DNA from: Branchiostoma lanceolatum | Lineage: Eukaryota; Chordata; Leptocardii; Amphioxiformes; Branchiostomatidae | DNA: 64,000 nucleotides | Direction of reading: 5' to 3' | Assembly (NCBI RefSeq): GCF_035083965.1 | Contig: NC_089724.1 | Coordinates: forward strand, 26,360,974-26,424,973 | Part shown: positions 43,401 through 58,400 of the stretch, piece after piece | Layout: each line of letters begins with the position of its first letter | Position numbering within the stretch: position 1 is the first letter of the stretch | Position numbers and translations under genes: made by a program | Notes under the pieces: generated by a model | Seen by the model: only the letters and a program-made list of their open reading frames with translations | What the model was told of the DNA's origin: nothing | Databases searched by the model: none

Positions 43401-46400
43401 TTTGCAGGAAATTTTTACAACTGTTGGCATTGTGTCTTCTATGAAAGGGTGTGAAAAATACACCTTTGATCCATTGTTTAAACATTGTCTGCTAGAGACA
43501 CTGTTTTGTGTAGGTTTTTGTATATTAACTCCTTATGGACTAGACACATGATTTGCATGTGTATGGGACCTAAAGGGAAGAATACACATTGGAAATGACC
43601 CCCACATATGGCAGTGTTTTCCATAGACTGAGAGGAACACAGTCAGTGCATGTACTGTTGCCGTGATACATGTATATGTGCAGTGTTGCCATTGTGCAAA
43701 GAAATCTTATCATAAGGCCGCACCAATGTGATTTCTTGGTTTACTTAACAGAATTTTTGAAAAAATGCTAGATTGGAATATCAACAGGAAAACAGAATCT
43801 CAGAGGAAAGTTTGTACTTTGATGCACACAGTTTCAGGGGGAGAACAGGGTCAGGTGCAAGTTTTCACCCCAGCTTTCTGTTTTAATGATGTCCTCGTGC
43901 TAGAATTTGAAGAAAAAAAATCAATTAACCAAGAAATTAAATTGGTGTGGCCTTATGCCTGGAAAGTCAATAGTTGTTTGCATATGAAACTTGTGTGATA
44001 TTGCTATTAATCTATCCAAAACTGACAGAAGAGAATAGCTAGCAATTCATAAATAGAGTCTTGGACTTCGACAATCAGGTCCAAAAGTAACATGAAACGT
44101 GAGGAATATATTTTCAAAATATACTTGAAGATCAATACACAACAGCAGATTCACTTTATATCTGTATCTATATAGCCGGTATAACCCCCATTCGGCGTGA
44201 CATACCAGCTTTGCAGGCACGCGGCGCAGCAGCTGGTTATATTACGCTGAACGACCTGTCACGTCTAACCTTCGCATATCTAACTGCATGCATTGTTTAA
44301 AGCTGTCTAATGAGGATGCTTCCACGGTACTTGGTTGTAAAGTTCCACCCTACGATCGTTCTAGGAAAATACGAATTTTTGAACACATCAATCCTAGGTT
44401 GAAAAGTCTGATACTTAAAGGCATGGCTATTTCTTGTCCTTTTCTGAGATCACATGCACACCGACAGTGGCTAAAAGGAAATTACAGCTCATGCAGTCAT
44501 AGTAAAGAAATCTTCAAATCCACTCATCTTATGTGACTAGTATAAGTTATCCTTTGTAACCAAAGATGACATCATTTACTGATGACAGGTAAATTATGGG
44601 TGGGAGACTAGCTCTGATTCATTCCCCGAAAGGAGTGGGTTTGCCGTAACTTTCTTATGGAGTGTCAAGGTCGAGATTAGGGATCAAAGAACTTGCTGGT
44701 CACTCTCTGTGTCACTCACAAACCATGAATCAGTTCAATATGTGGAGTTAACCAGACGTGTACTTTGGCTTCCTCTCACAAGTACATGTATACCTGAAGG
44801 AACCTTCCTTTGAGTAATGAGGACCATGTTTCTCTTCCTGTATTCTTCATCTGACCTTCTTGTACTGCCAGAGGGACTTGGGAGGGCTCAAAATTCATTT
44901 TTGAAAAGAGCTGGTGCGTCTTACCTAGAAATTTAGTTCACAACATAAGATAAGGCCACACCAATTTAATTTCTTGGTTAACAGATTTTTTTTGTTGATT
45001 TTAGCACAAGGACATCATTAAAACAGAAAGCTGGGGTGAAAACTTGCACCTGACCCTGTTCACTCCCTGAAACTGTGTGCACCAAAGTACAAACTTTCCT
45101 CAGGGATTCTGTTTTCATGTTGATTTTCCAATCTAGTGTTTTTTAAACATTTCTGTTAACCAAGAAATTAAATTGGTGTGGCCTCACTAAAGTAGAGGTG
45201 CCTCTGTAAAAAAGTTCAATCTGTAATTCTATAGTTAACTTCAAAACTTCAACAATAAATACACATCAAAGTCAAAGTACAACAAAGGTTAAATTGTTTT
45301 TCTGATACTTAGATTTTAAGAACATTCTGTATACTTACGAGTGTGCAATAGTACCTTTACCTTGTAGCCAACAAAGATATCTAGGTACACTGGTGCTTCC
45401 ATGGTCAAAGATTATCTACACAGCTCCAATTTTGGGTGCACATGCACCCAGGTTCGGGCGTCAGACTTTGTGGAGCCAGGCAGGGCTACTCAAACATATT
45501 GTTTGGAATCCAACCTTTGGTTTTTCTAGAAGCTTTTTTAATTGTAGAGTCCATTCCGAGTCACCACGAGGGTTTTATAATAATATTTGTAATCATTTTG
45601 AAAAATTTCTAATAAAAGAATATCTGACTGACAATAGTTCAAAATTTTTCGAAAAGATCAAATACAAAAATATGAATTTATTTGAATTTAATTAGATAAT
45701 TTAGAAATATTTTGAAAGTTACTGCACAAAAACCTCTTTATTTGTAATTGTAATAATTTCTAAACATATCCATGAATTATATTTTGCTTTGAATGGTTAT
45801 GCCAAATATCAATTTCAAAACGTGTTTAATGACACCAACAACTCTTTGATGACATTTATTCGCCGGATATTGCGAAGCATGGTTTTACCAAAATATCAAA
45901 TCCAAAACGTTTGTTTAATGCCACCAACAGCGACTCTTTGTTGACCTTTTATGTCTCCAGACGAGCGAAAGTGTCACACTGAGAGCCTAACCAACCAGAG
46001 AGACTACCAGACAACTCTGTGCTCTACTCAATAACCTTCGCCACAAATCAGTCTGCCCCTACTACCATCCAGCAGGGTGGTGTAACTCAAAACAGTTCCT
46101 CAGTACCCAGGGCTCGAAATTCATTTTTGGCAATAGGTGCACTGGTGCAAATAAGTTTGGTGCACAGCAAGAATTTTTTGGGTGCACCACAAAATTATGT
46201 TGAATGTCAGCAAAACATAATTACAAAGTTTAACACTCTTAAGAACTTCAATCTGTTTCTATATAGCAAACTTCAAAATTGCAAACAAGTGATACATCAA
46301 ATAAAGTACAACTGTTACAAAAGGTTATATTGCTTTTTCTGATACTTACATTTCAAGAATATTCTGTATACTAGTGTACAATAGTACCTTTACCCTATAG

Positions 46401-49400
46401 CCAACAAAAATATCTAGGTGCACCAGTGCACCCACAGTCAAGAATTAGGTGCACAGCTCCAATTTTGGGTGTACACAGGTGCACATGCACCCAGTATTTC
46501 GAGCCCTGGTACCCCACCCTGTAACAGTTCTACGCAGTGCTACAACAGGACTAACAAACCCAGCACTAATGTACACCAAATTTGGAGGAGCTTTCATTTG
46601 AGCTTCCCGCAATAAACAAGCTGTCAAAGACTGCGAGGAAATAACTGAAGAAGTAAAGAAGAAGTGATAACTGAAAAGAGTAGTTAAACGCAGTAAGGCA
46701 GCCAAGGGTGGCTGAGCCAAACTTGTGTTCCTACAAGCTAGAATAGCCTGGGGGAGTAGGGAGTGGTGGGATGGGGTCACCTGGCTTCCCCTGCCCTGTT
46801 GTTTGGGAGAAGTTGAGTGTGAGTTTGTGTCATTATCAATCGGAAGCGGGGCATTTGAGGTTCATGAGTTAGAATAGGACTACTTGTCGGACATATTGAG
46901 CCAGTAATAACTTCCTATTTTCTTTGTGTCACATTTTTTCAAGGTAACTACAATTTCAGAAGTCGAAAGGTTTTTAAAAACTGGTCAAATTTGTCTAATG
47001 GGTTGAGATAAAAACGTGTATGAGTTTCTGAAGTGTCAAAAATCGTGTGTAGAGTTTTTCTGGTGCTTGCAAAATTTTTCCTTTCGCTATGAAATCAGTA
47101 ACTATTGTTGTTATAATTCAAAGAAATATACATATATTAGCAAGTTATGGTATAGTTAACAACCAATAGCTTGACTGTTTTCAAATCGTCCCTATGAAAC
47201 GCTAAATAGATCTTCATGTGGCAGCTTGAAGTTGTCAAGCATAGCATTGTTGTTTGGATAGAAATTAAATCTTCACTGTTGGAATTGACCATTTTCAGTT
47301 GCCAGAGGTCTATCCTTGCAATGAAATTCCCCGCATAGAAATAAGTGGACAGTTGTAAGTTTTCTGTGCCTTTAAAATTGTGGCGTAAACATAAGGTAGA
47401 TTTTGTCGCGAGTGACCCGTGTGCCCCCCACCCCGTGAGTCCTCTGAAAATGGGGGGAAAAAAGTAGGGCTGGTATTTTTAAACATGGGCAAAGTAAGAC
47501 ATCAGTACGCCAAAAGGTTCCATTCATGCCACGCAAGCCATTAACATATTTAGTCTCTTTGAAAAATTTTCCTTTCATCCTTGGCCTGACCCCTGTGACC
47601 CCCCGCTGCCCTTTGACCTGTAGAGTGCTGGGCGAGGTGTCATTAAAGAACAACAAATTGCCATTAGTGTTGGCGAGGGGAACTTGTGTGTGTCCTTGGT
47701 AAAACATTCCCCATCTGAAGTGCAGCTGCCGACCGGTTTAGAAAGGCAAAAATATGCCACGAGAAAACCTCTAAATCAAACCTTTCTCCGAATGAAATCT
47801 GTAACATTGTGTTGTGTTGTACATGCGGTGTCTACCAAGTCTGTTTCTAGAAGAAGGAGAGAAAAAAAGGTGGTCGTTATTTTGAACAATCGTAGAAAAA
47901 CTTGTTTTTATGTTTGTTTGTACCTGCGGGCGTTTTAATGTTGACTCTGTCTGTAGCGGCTCCAACCTGGATACAGGCCAGTCGTTAGGGCCTGATGTAA
48001 GGCGCTCGGAATGTCCCGCGAGGGACCGGCCGCGCCAAGGCTGCGCTAGCCTGGAGCAAGTCGTGTCCAACTCTGTATCAGTCTTACTGCCATGACAGGT
48101 CCTTTGTGGCCGACCCACATCTATTATATACCTCATTTGTTCTGTGCCACGGAACTGCTAACAGCTAGTCCCCACTTTCCTTTGTGCCATAAATATGAAT
48201 GTATTTGCCGAGCCCGCGGGCCCTTTTCGGCTCCCTCCGCCTGCCTCAGTGAAAAATGAAGACTCCAAACGGCATTGTTCCGTAGGAAAGCGTACTGCGG
48301 GCGGCTCCAGCCACCTGAACTACCAAGATTTGGTTGTCACACATTGCTAATGAGATGGAATGAAAGCATTGCCCTCCTTTCTTTCGCCTTCTGCGGCAGC
48401 CTTTTTGGCTGCCCCGTGTGGCAGTGAGCCTCTTGTTGTGCAAATGTCGTTTGACAGGCGGGGAAAGGAGCGCATTGTGCCTCCTCTGGCCCTGGGAAAA
48501 GTCGTGCCATTTCATCTTTGTTCCAAACCAGCCAACGTCTTCATTGCAAACAATCGGAAATAGGCCATTAGGAGAGCGGTGCATGAGCCAGTGGTGCAGG
48601 AATGCCTGGCTGGTTCAATAGTAGTCACTCCAGTTTGGGGTTTATCAAAAAATCTCCCTCCCATAGTTCGGGAGAAATGAGGGATCACTTTGCCTAGTGC
48701 CTGCAAACAATGCGGTCTTTTGTCCGCCACAATTTAAGGTAATTTTGTGGGGGTGGGCGTGAGTCAAATCAGATGGACAGTGTTTTCAGGACTTCTGTTA
48801 AGGTGTTTCTCTCCTTAAAAGTACATAAAGTACATTTCGTCATTAGAAAGTTTGACGAGGATAAGACTTAAACAAAATTATGTTTTCTATAAGAAAAGAA
48901 AAACAATATGCATGTTGCTTTTGTCATACAATCCTCTTTTTTTTGGAGAAATTGTCATTCTTGCCTGCATGCTATGAAATAAAAGGAAACAGATTTGATA
49001 AATGTCTGGGCCCCCCTCTCCTTGTTAGTGAGCAGCCTGTGTCTAAGATGTTTGTGGATTTAACACTTCAAGGAAAAGCACAAGAAAGAGGGGCAAAACG
49101 TTGAGATCTCCCAGTGTACGGTCCAGGCCGCACACTGCCCAAGCCCCGCAAACAACAGGGTCTGTTTGTTATGCCATGTTTTAAACACAGACTCCTGTTG
49201 GGTTGACAGAAAAATTCAATACTTGAGTATTTTGTATACACTTTCTGCTGGTGTGCCAGTTTCTGAGTGGACAACAGAACATGAATCTAGCCAACTCTTT
49301 TTTAGAAAAAGTTGAATACGAGTTTAAAAGTTCCTTTTGCCACACATAAACTTGATAAAGGCACCCAGAGCATTTTATTAGACTTGAAAACTGGAAATAT

Positions 49401-52400
49401 TCTAGTTGCTGTAATCTTGATGAAATTGACATTTAATGCCACTGTTTACCACATTTGCTTGCGGATTTCTTGTCAAAAGTGCGCAAAAACAGCACAAAAA
49501 TAATCTACATGGTGATCTTTTAGTTTCACACGCCTACTGTGAATACTGTAGATACCATAGCCCCACCCACCTCCGTCAAATCATAGAAATGCAAAAATTA
49601 AAACATAAAGATGCAAATACTTGACGGACATGCAGTCTCTCTCTCATTGGTCAAATCGCTAATTGTGTTTCAAGCCTCATAAAATACTCTGGATGCCTTT
49701 AACCTGTATTTTTGCACTGCTAAAATGGAAGTTAGAAAAGTTCACAACACTTGTGTTAGCTTACGAACTTCTTGATTTTCTGTCCAAACGACCAAAATAG
49801 AAGTCAAACGTTAATTCTTAGTGATCCAAATGTGTACTTTGCTAGATTCTACTATTGCCACGCCTTGGGCTTAAGTCTTGTTATTGCCTTTTAACTTATG
49901 TGTTATGGTCCCTCTCTACGAATGGTGTGTTTGTTTTTAAGAGCGACGGTTAAGATCTGAAGTCTTTAGTGTAGCTGTACTGTGTACTGTGCCCAGATCT
50001 GGCCAAATGTGTGAGAGCCTGCATGGGGGGGGTCCCGACAACGCTCTACGCTAAATTCTGAGGGTCGGTTACGTAAAACGCTAAATTCAGAAAGCCTCCC
50101 AACGCTCTTCGCTAAATTCAGAAAGCCCCCCTACGCCCTACGCTAAATTATGGAGTGGTCGATAACGCTCTACGTAAAATTAAAACGGCCGATTATGCTC
50201 TACGTAAAAGGGGCATGCAGGCCCTCATGTGTGTTTGATGCAGTACATGTGAGTGAGTCTTCACACTGGTGAGAAGGAAGGGTACATTTCCCCTCAGACA
50301 TAACAGAGCGAGGTTTGTTTACAGTGGGATGAAGGCAGGTAGGACCCGAGGGAGCCTGTGCTTGGGTAGGGTTACACAGGGTGCTAGTGACAGGACTCAC
50401 CTGCCCAGCCTGGGGCTGGCAGCCAGGCTGACGTCAGCCGCTGTCAATCATGTCACTAACGAAGGCTGGTCCATTTAGGAAGTTGAGCAGGGGTGGGAAA
50501 GAAAATTGTTTCCTTCCCATATCATTGCAGTATATATGCTTTCTGTTGAAGTATTGGGCATCCCCTTAAAATTAGACGAAATTTTAAACCAGTTCACTTT
50601 TCAGTATATATGCTGTCTGTTGAAGTATTGGGCATCCCCTTAAAATTAGACGTAATTTTAAACCAGTTCACTTTTCAGTATATATGCTGTCTGTTGAAGT
50701 ATTGGGCATCCCCTTAAATTTAGACGAAATTTTAAACCAGTTCACTTTTCAGGTGAATAGCCTTAGTTACAGGCTTAAAGCATAAGTTTTGTTGTTGTCT
50801 GTTAGTTATATTGTTGTTTGTCAATGCTACAACTGCATAGGTATCAGGGTAAAGTGACTTCTAAAATGATAATATGTTTCCATTCTTTATAAAAAGTTGT
50901 GGCCTTGTCTGCCTTGTTTTAAAAAAAATGATTTTGATGCTTTTTGCATAAGAAAATCTTTGTTGGTAGGGTTGTCATATCACATAAATGTGTAACACTG
51001 CTGAAGTTCTATAGAAATATGGCACCTAACAATGTTTTCTTTCGTTTCCTTTCCAGTTGCGCTTCCAAATCCAAGACTTTTATTCGCGAACAGAAGAGAC
51101 GTTCGAATTATAGACGCTGGCCCCGGGAGAGGACATAACAGTACTGTCGTGGTCAGCAATCTCGAGGACGCGGCCGCGCTAGACTTCATCTACGATCAAA
51201 ATGTAATATACTGGACCGACGTCAGTCTGGAGATGATCAAAATGATCTACACGAATGGTTCCGGGATCGTGACGGACGTTATTTCCACGGGGTTGGTATC
51301 CCCGGACGGCTTGGCGTGCGATTGGATAGGTAGAAAACTGTACTGGACAGACTCTGAGACCAATAGGATCGAAGTGAGTAACCTGGACGGGACGTCACGG
51401 AAAGTTCTATTCTGGGAGGAGTTGGATCAGCCAAGGGCGATAGCGCTGGATCCTGCGAGGGGGTGAGTGTGTTTTGTTTTTTTTAGTCATATACTCTTAA
51501 AACTTGAATATTATATTATATATCATACACAGTGAGCTGAATTGAAGAGCGGTCTAAACTGGAACCGGAGTTCCTCTACTCTAGTCCACTCTACTCTACT
51601 CTACTCAAGTTTTGTATACATTTGAATATTGTCTCCTTACTCCTATGTTGTAAGGATTAATTCCATGAAGCTACATAAATGTGCTTGGTGATAAAGTTAC
51701 AAAGAACACAGACAGTCATCTTCGGCAACTGACAAACGAATTTGCTTCTGGAGGGCTAGAAATACCCCTCTCTCCTCTAATTCGCAGAAGAAAGTTCTGA
51801 GATTGCAGAAGAAAATATTAAACTTCAACTTGACAAACAAAGAGAAAACTACCTTCAAGAAGCTTCCAAGGAGAATAACTGAACAAAGGAACGACGGATT
51901 TCCATGATATTTAGTATACAGGTAGCTTAGACAGTGATATACATATTGAAGTAAAAACTATGCAAATCTGGACTTAATTTGCATAATCACAAGTGGTTTG
52001 AGCGCAGTTACATTGTGGGTGTAAGAAACATCGCTGGAAAACTTTGATCCAATAGGAGTTGGTCACACAACAGTCCAAGTCCCTGGGATCCTTACGACTC
52101 CGCCCCTAATGTGCCATGCTCTATCTAGTCCAGACCTGTCTCTAACTCAAGCCACAAGCCCCAACACTAAAAGGTATCTGGCACTAAAAAGAAAACCTGG
52201 TTAAAATCAAGGCTTTTATCTCTGTCAAGAGAAAGAGACTTGGGAAGGAGTAGTCGGGGGTTTAGGTGTGTCTCCACCGTGTCTGGGTGTCGTGCCCCCT
52301 ATAAGAAGCGGAGACGCATCCTTGTTAAGTCAATCCCTTAAAGTTCTTGGAAAGTCCAATGTCAGGTCCAAGGGATTCTTGGCAGCGTCTTAACCCTTCT

Positions 52401-55400
52401 TTGATCCAGAAACGTCGTGTTCGAACAATTACATGTAGCTTGTTGTTGCTATGCGCGATACCATTCAAACAGTGCAGAAAAGATGAAGATGGATATTTGG
52501 TAAATAGGATGAAAGTTGCGAAGACAGAAAGCAATATGTACCATCGTATAAAAAGAAAAGAACCCCTTCGCATGCTGACCTTTTTTCTACTTCTTTTAAC
52601 CTTTAGCACGCTGAAGTAGCTATTTGGTACCCAATTCCTGATTGGTTACAGAGTTAGGTAGCAGTAAGAAGGTTAAACGATCCAAAAAGTGTTTGCCAAC
52701 AATTTTTTTTATTCTTATTTATTTTTTATTTCAATCCAACTGTGTATCATAGAAGGTTGATTTGGAGCTCAGAATGTCCTGCTCGGTTGTATTATGACTC
52801 TCATAAATGTCTGTCACACCTGTCGCATTGCAAGCCAGAAAAGCTGGCGTGGTGGACACAACGTTGCCGCCAGTAGTAACGCTGGGGGAAGAGAAGAACA
52901 CACCATCATACATTTTTGTCTGATACAACAAATAATGTAATCATGAAACTTGAAAGGCTCTTCATCAGCCTTTGATAGGTCAGCCTTCTCTCATCACTAT
53001 GGAAATTTATGCAGCCACCAACTCCATAACACAATCGGTTTATCACCGTGTTGTTGCACCAGTGAAGAGATGGTTTGGCGCAGTGGTGAAAAATGTTTGA
53101 CGCCACTCTTTGAACATTCGTAGTACTAACCAGGGACAATGACCCAAATGTCCATCTTAAAGCAAGAAAAATTGGGCAACTGCATGCACGGCATTAGCGC
53201 AAAAGCGTGAAGGTTGGCGATTCAAGTGGAACTGTAAATAGGGTCCCTAACGTTGTCAGCTTACTTCAATTTCCACCGACTATTTCGTACGCGCAAGCTG
53301 TAAAAGTCTGGCCCAGTAAAACTTGCGGGGCTGAGAAGTTTCATGTTTAGTTAAACAGTCTGCGGTTGGTGTATATTTACAAGAAACTTACGCAGACCCA
53401 GAGGATCAAAGGGAAAGTTTGGGGTCACTTCCCCATGAATAAAAACACGGATTAAAACCGGAGGAAAACTGAAGTCCTTTCACAAACCCATCTCGGACCA
53501 GCAGCCTTCTCTTTCTACTAGTCCAGGTGGCCACTCTACATCTTCTCTAGACTCTGACCCCTGACCTCTCCCTGGACTTGAATTATTACTGCCAAACCCA
53601 AAGGTTAGGGACCTTTACTGGTGTCCCCTGGACCCCCATATATCCCCACTACAAAGGTGCCGCCGCCCCCTGAGGTAATACGTTGCACCTGTATTTTGTC
53701 CAGCTGTTATCACTCCTGCCTTCCTTATCAAAATAGTCTTTAATGAAACCTTTGAAAGGTGAGACAGAGTTTGTCATAAAGCTCCATATTCTGGGTGAGC
53801 TTATTGGCAACGTGAGAAGGCATTACGGCCAGGGGGGACGTCTGAATGGCAGCCAAGTTATGGTGCGAAACATGTGGCCGACAACATTTCAGGCAGGGCC
53901 ATAAGCTGGCCTGACGCGTCAGGGATACACTGTCGGTCTTGTTTAGTTGGGGATTTAACTCATGTTGGTGTTGTTTCAGAAATGCATAGGCAGCTATTTC
54001 GTGTCCTGTACAATTTGTACACTATCAGAACTAGAGTTGATAGTCGATGGCTAATCTATCTGATATTACACTACGTAATACCTAGCGTCAGGGATACACA
54101 TTCGGTCTGGTTTAGTTGGGGATTTAACTCATGTTGGTGTTGTTTCAGAAATGCATAGGCAGCTAGTCCTTGTCCGCTACAATTTGTACACCATCAGAAA
54201 TAGAGTTGATACTAGATGGCAGATCTAACTGATATTGCCTAGCATCATGGATACACTGTCGGTCTTGTTTAGTGGGGGATGTTAAGTGCTGTTTCAGAAA
54301 TGCATAGGCAGGGATTTCATGTTCTCTACAATTTGTACACCATCAGAACTAGAGTTGATAGTCAATGGCAGATCTAACTGATATTGCCTAGCGTCATGGA
54401 TACACTGTCGGTTTTGTTTATGGGGGATATGGTAAGTGCTGTTTCAGAAAGGCATAGGCAGGGATTTCATGTCCTGTACAATTTGTACACCATCAGAACT
54501 AGCATTGATAGTCGAAGGCTAACATCTAGTTGATCCATTTGATATCGCCTAGTGGTGAAATCGAAACATACTGGAGATGCCAGCAGACAAAAGAAGAGTG
54601 TTGTTTTTAATTTTTTGTAAATAAACATGTTCCTTACAGACCAGATTGTTGGGAGAAAGTCAATCTGGTTGAGGGATACAGTTGGGTGATTCTCCTACAC
54701 ACCCTGTAAACAGACTGTCCCCAATGGCTTCACTACATGTCTTAAAGATTATGCAATCAGTTTTGTAAGAGATTTCTACATTTGGTTTAACCAAAATTCA
54801 CAGGCTGGGCTTTCAAGTTTGCCTCCTTGTTTCTCAATTCTTAGGCCACACCAATTTAATTTCTTGGTTAAGGGAATTTTTGAACAAAATGCTAGATTGG
54901 AAAATCAACATGAAAACTGGATCTCAGAGGAAGGTTTGTACTTAGGTGCATACAGTTTCAGGGTGTGAACAGGGTCAGGTGCAAGTTTTCACCCCAGCCT
55001 TCTGTTTTAATGATGTTCTCGTGCTAAAATTAAAAAGAAAAAATCTGTTTAACAAGAAATTGAATTGGTGTGGCCTTATTTCTCGATTCTTATGAAGAAA
55101 AATCTGTAATTATACTTTCAGTTTTGCATAGATATGTCTTTTTTCTTTGACATACATTTGAGTTAAAAATGATAACTCTTTCCCATATGACTTGTGCTGT
55201 TTTGTATAGGCCCAACTTTTCATTGAGTCGAAAATCACAATAAATCTTGCTGAAAACATACATTTGACTCATCAGGCAATGCCACTGTAATGATAAGTGT
55301 GCTAGCCAAAAGCAGAAAGAACATATATCTCAGTATCCTTTACATGTTGTTGAAATTCCTATCAATCAATAATGAGATTCAAAGCTGCTTTGCAATCTAG

Positions 55401-58400
55401 TAGTAGGACCAGCCCTTGAACCTAAGTACCTTGGAGCTGTTTGAGTTCGAATGACTCTTTGGGGAAATCAACGTGCCCCTGGTTACAATGCGTCTGTCAC
55501 CTTTCCCACGAACCTGAACTGTCGGCCATTGTCAGGTTAGGATGCTGGCCTAATTAACACTGACCTAGCTATTCAGCCTCTCCCTTCACACCCACATACA
55601 TGTACGTGGTCCTGTCATTTTGGAAAATTTGGTGTTTTTTCTTCTTTTTTTTTTTTCAATGAAAGTTTGAGACAAATGACTTGTGGTTTATGAGTTGCTT
55701 GATGCCCAACATCAACTTTTTGATTGAAGTGTATTGTTCTAATATTCAGCCTCTCCCTTGCCCCCACATTCATGTACCCCGGCCTTGTCGTTTTGGAAAA
55801 TTTGGTGGATTTGTTTTTTGTTTTTTAATCAATGAAAGTTTGAGACACAGGACTTGTGGTCTATGTGTCGCTTGATGTCCAACGTCTTTTTTGATTGCAG
55901 TGTATTGTTCTAATATACATTCATAGCATGACACTGGGCCATCTATTTGTGATGATGATGATGATGATGAGGGTCATGCCCAATATAAAGGTGTAAGACA
56001 CCCCCTCCTCAAAAAAGCCCTCCCCCTCCTAAAAAAAGCCCTCCCCCCTCCTAAAAAACAATAGGCACGAACAGTGTTGTGTTTACATAGAAAAAACAAA
56101 CTATTTGGATTTCTCATTTTCAACTTCATATTATCTGCAAGTGTTAGACCGACATGTATTGTTGAGCAACATAATTTCGAACAGAGAAATAAGTGTAGTT
56201 TGAACCACTCCCCAAGAAGCTGTCAGAATAAACACAGGTAACAGAACACCGCAAACGAAAGGTTCCATGATGCTTCGGGGTCAGAGTGCGGCGGCGAAGA
56301 ATGCATTTCTGCCTCCGGTAAATGATGGTCTTCATCATAATGTATAAAGAGGTGCAACATAGGAGCCCCAGTGGGCGCTGGCGGCGCCTTTGTAGCCCGT
56401 CATGACGGACTTGGCAGTCGGATTCCCAGTCCTCCTGTGGCTGACCTCCCCTAGGATGGCAGTGGGCCTGTCAGGCCCTATTTCACGCCTGGTTACTGTA
56501 GTGAAATGCTAATACCTGACTCTTGCAGAGGAGGGGGGTTAGAAATACCCTGATAATATGAACTGATACAGCACTAGTCATAGACACTAGTGATAGACTA
56601 GAACTAGTACAACAACAGCTGCAAGGTACTGTACTGAAATGCCAGTACCTGAGGCCACACCATTTTAATTCCTTGGTTAATGGACTTAACGAAAAATGCT
56701 AGATTGGAAAATTAACTGGAAAACAGAATCTCAGAGGAAAGTTTGTACTTTGGTGCACACAGTTTCAGGGAGTGAACAGGGTCAGGTGCAAGTTTTCACC
56801 CCAGCCTTCTGTTTTCATGATTTTTTTTTGCTAAAATTTAAAAAAAAATCCAAGAAATTAAATTGGTTTGGCCTTAGGTACAGACTAGAAATATCAAGAC
56901 AGTATACCAGCGATAGATGACAATAGGGACTGCTTGTTATTGCTTACTGTAGTGAAATGCTGATACCTGACTCTGAGGAGGTTAGATCTGGGCTGTTCAG
57001 TCCCTCTCAATATTTGAGAGCCAATGTTTTAATTTTCGTTGTTAAATCTGTCATTTTGAGCCTACAAAATGGATTTTCATCAATTTCATGTCATGATGTT
57101 CCCATTTTTTGGGACGGACAGGGTGAAATTTTTTTCCGTCCCAACAAGCAAATTTCTGTCCTGGAACGGAGGGACCCCGGGTTAGATAGAGATGTCCTGA
57201 AAATATGTAACTGATAGACAACAGCTGTTGGTTGCTACATTGAAATACAACTTACTAATAAAAGATAAGTAAGGTAACAGTAATTCAAGCAACTGAATAA
57301 ATTTTGGAAATAGTCAGATATTTCAGACAGCATTTGCTGTCATTCGTCAGTGACTAAAAGAGAAACTGGAGTTACCAGTTTTTAAACCATACCTCTGAAT
57401 TGATAATAGAATATTAATGTGTAGGTTGAGCTTATACCTTGATATAGCTTGAAGTTTATAGCTACTTCAAGAAGTTTCAAATTGAGGAGGATGGTAAAGA
57501 AGCCTAGGGGAGATATTTGAGCAACAGGTTGTTATGTAGACAGTTCTGGCATTACTGAAAATAATGATAATGTCTGACATCTTACATTTCCTTTTCATAT
57601 TATAGAACTATGCATTTGATTTGAGTTGTAGAAAAATGTTGAATATATCATTGAAAATTTTGGAGAGCACTGTTTTGTGGAAATTCTTTTTTTTGTGTGA
57701 CAACTTAATTGTGTACCCCCTATAATCCTTATTGGTATGTCCCAGAATACAGATTGACAGCATATCAGGAAAGTCATCGTGGGAGGGGAAAAATATGACC
57801 CTCTCTCCCCCGTCCATACTGTGGAACATGCCAAGGCCACTGCATATAATGTATCTTGGCAATACAAAGGACTCAAACTAACGGAGCACTTGATACAGTA
57901 GGAATGTTGGAACTTGAAGCTAATATAATACTGATTTCTGGCACTTCTGTTTGAACATGAGTTATGATATGAGATGATATTGACTCCTTGTTGGTCACTG
58001 CTCATATATTTGCTACTGGTAATAAGGGAGGTAGACAGCATTTTTCTTGATGCAAATTTTTTGCCTTATTTGGTTGCCCTTATATCTAAAATAGTCAAGA
58101 TGGTTGTGGGCATTTTTACCAGACAATCTGTTTTCGCATGCTCAGAATTTTTTGAGGATGTTTAATGATAAATTCTAAAAATCAGCATTTTTAAAGTTAT
58201 TTTTAGGCCACAGCATTTTAATTTCTTGGTAGACGTAATTTAAAAAAAAAAGCTAGATTGGAAAATCAACAGGAAAACAGAATCTCAGAGGAAAGTTTGT
58301 ACTTTAATTGGTGCACACAGTTTCAGGGAGTGAACAGGGTCAGGTGCAAGTTTTCACCCCAGCCTTCTGTTTTCATGATTTTTTTGGGGCTAAAATAAAT

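Noticed and set aside
43765-43998. Recurring peptide [17 protein letters not shown] (also at 56696 and 61885)
   Set aside because: These frames lie entirely in copies of the AAGGCCACACCAAT element and break differently in each copy.
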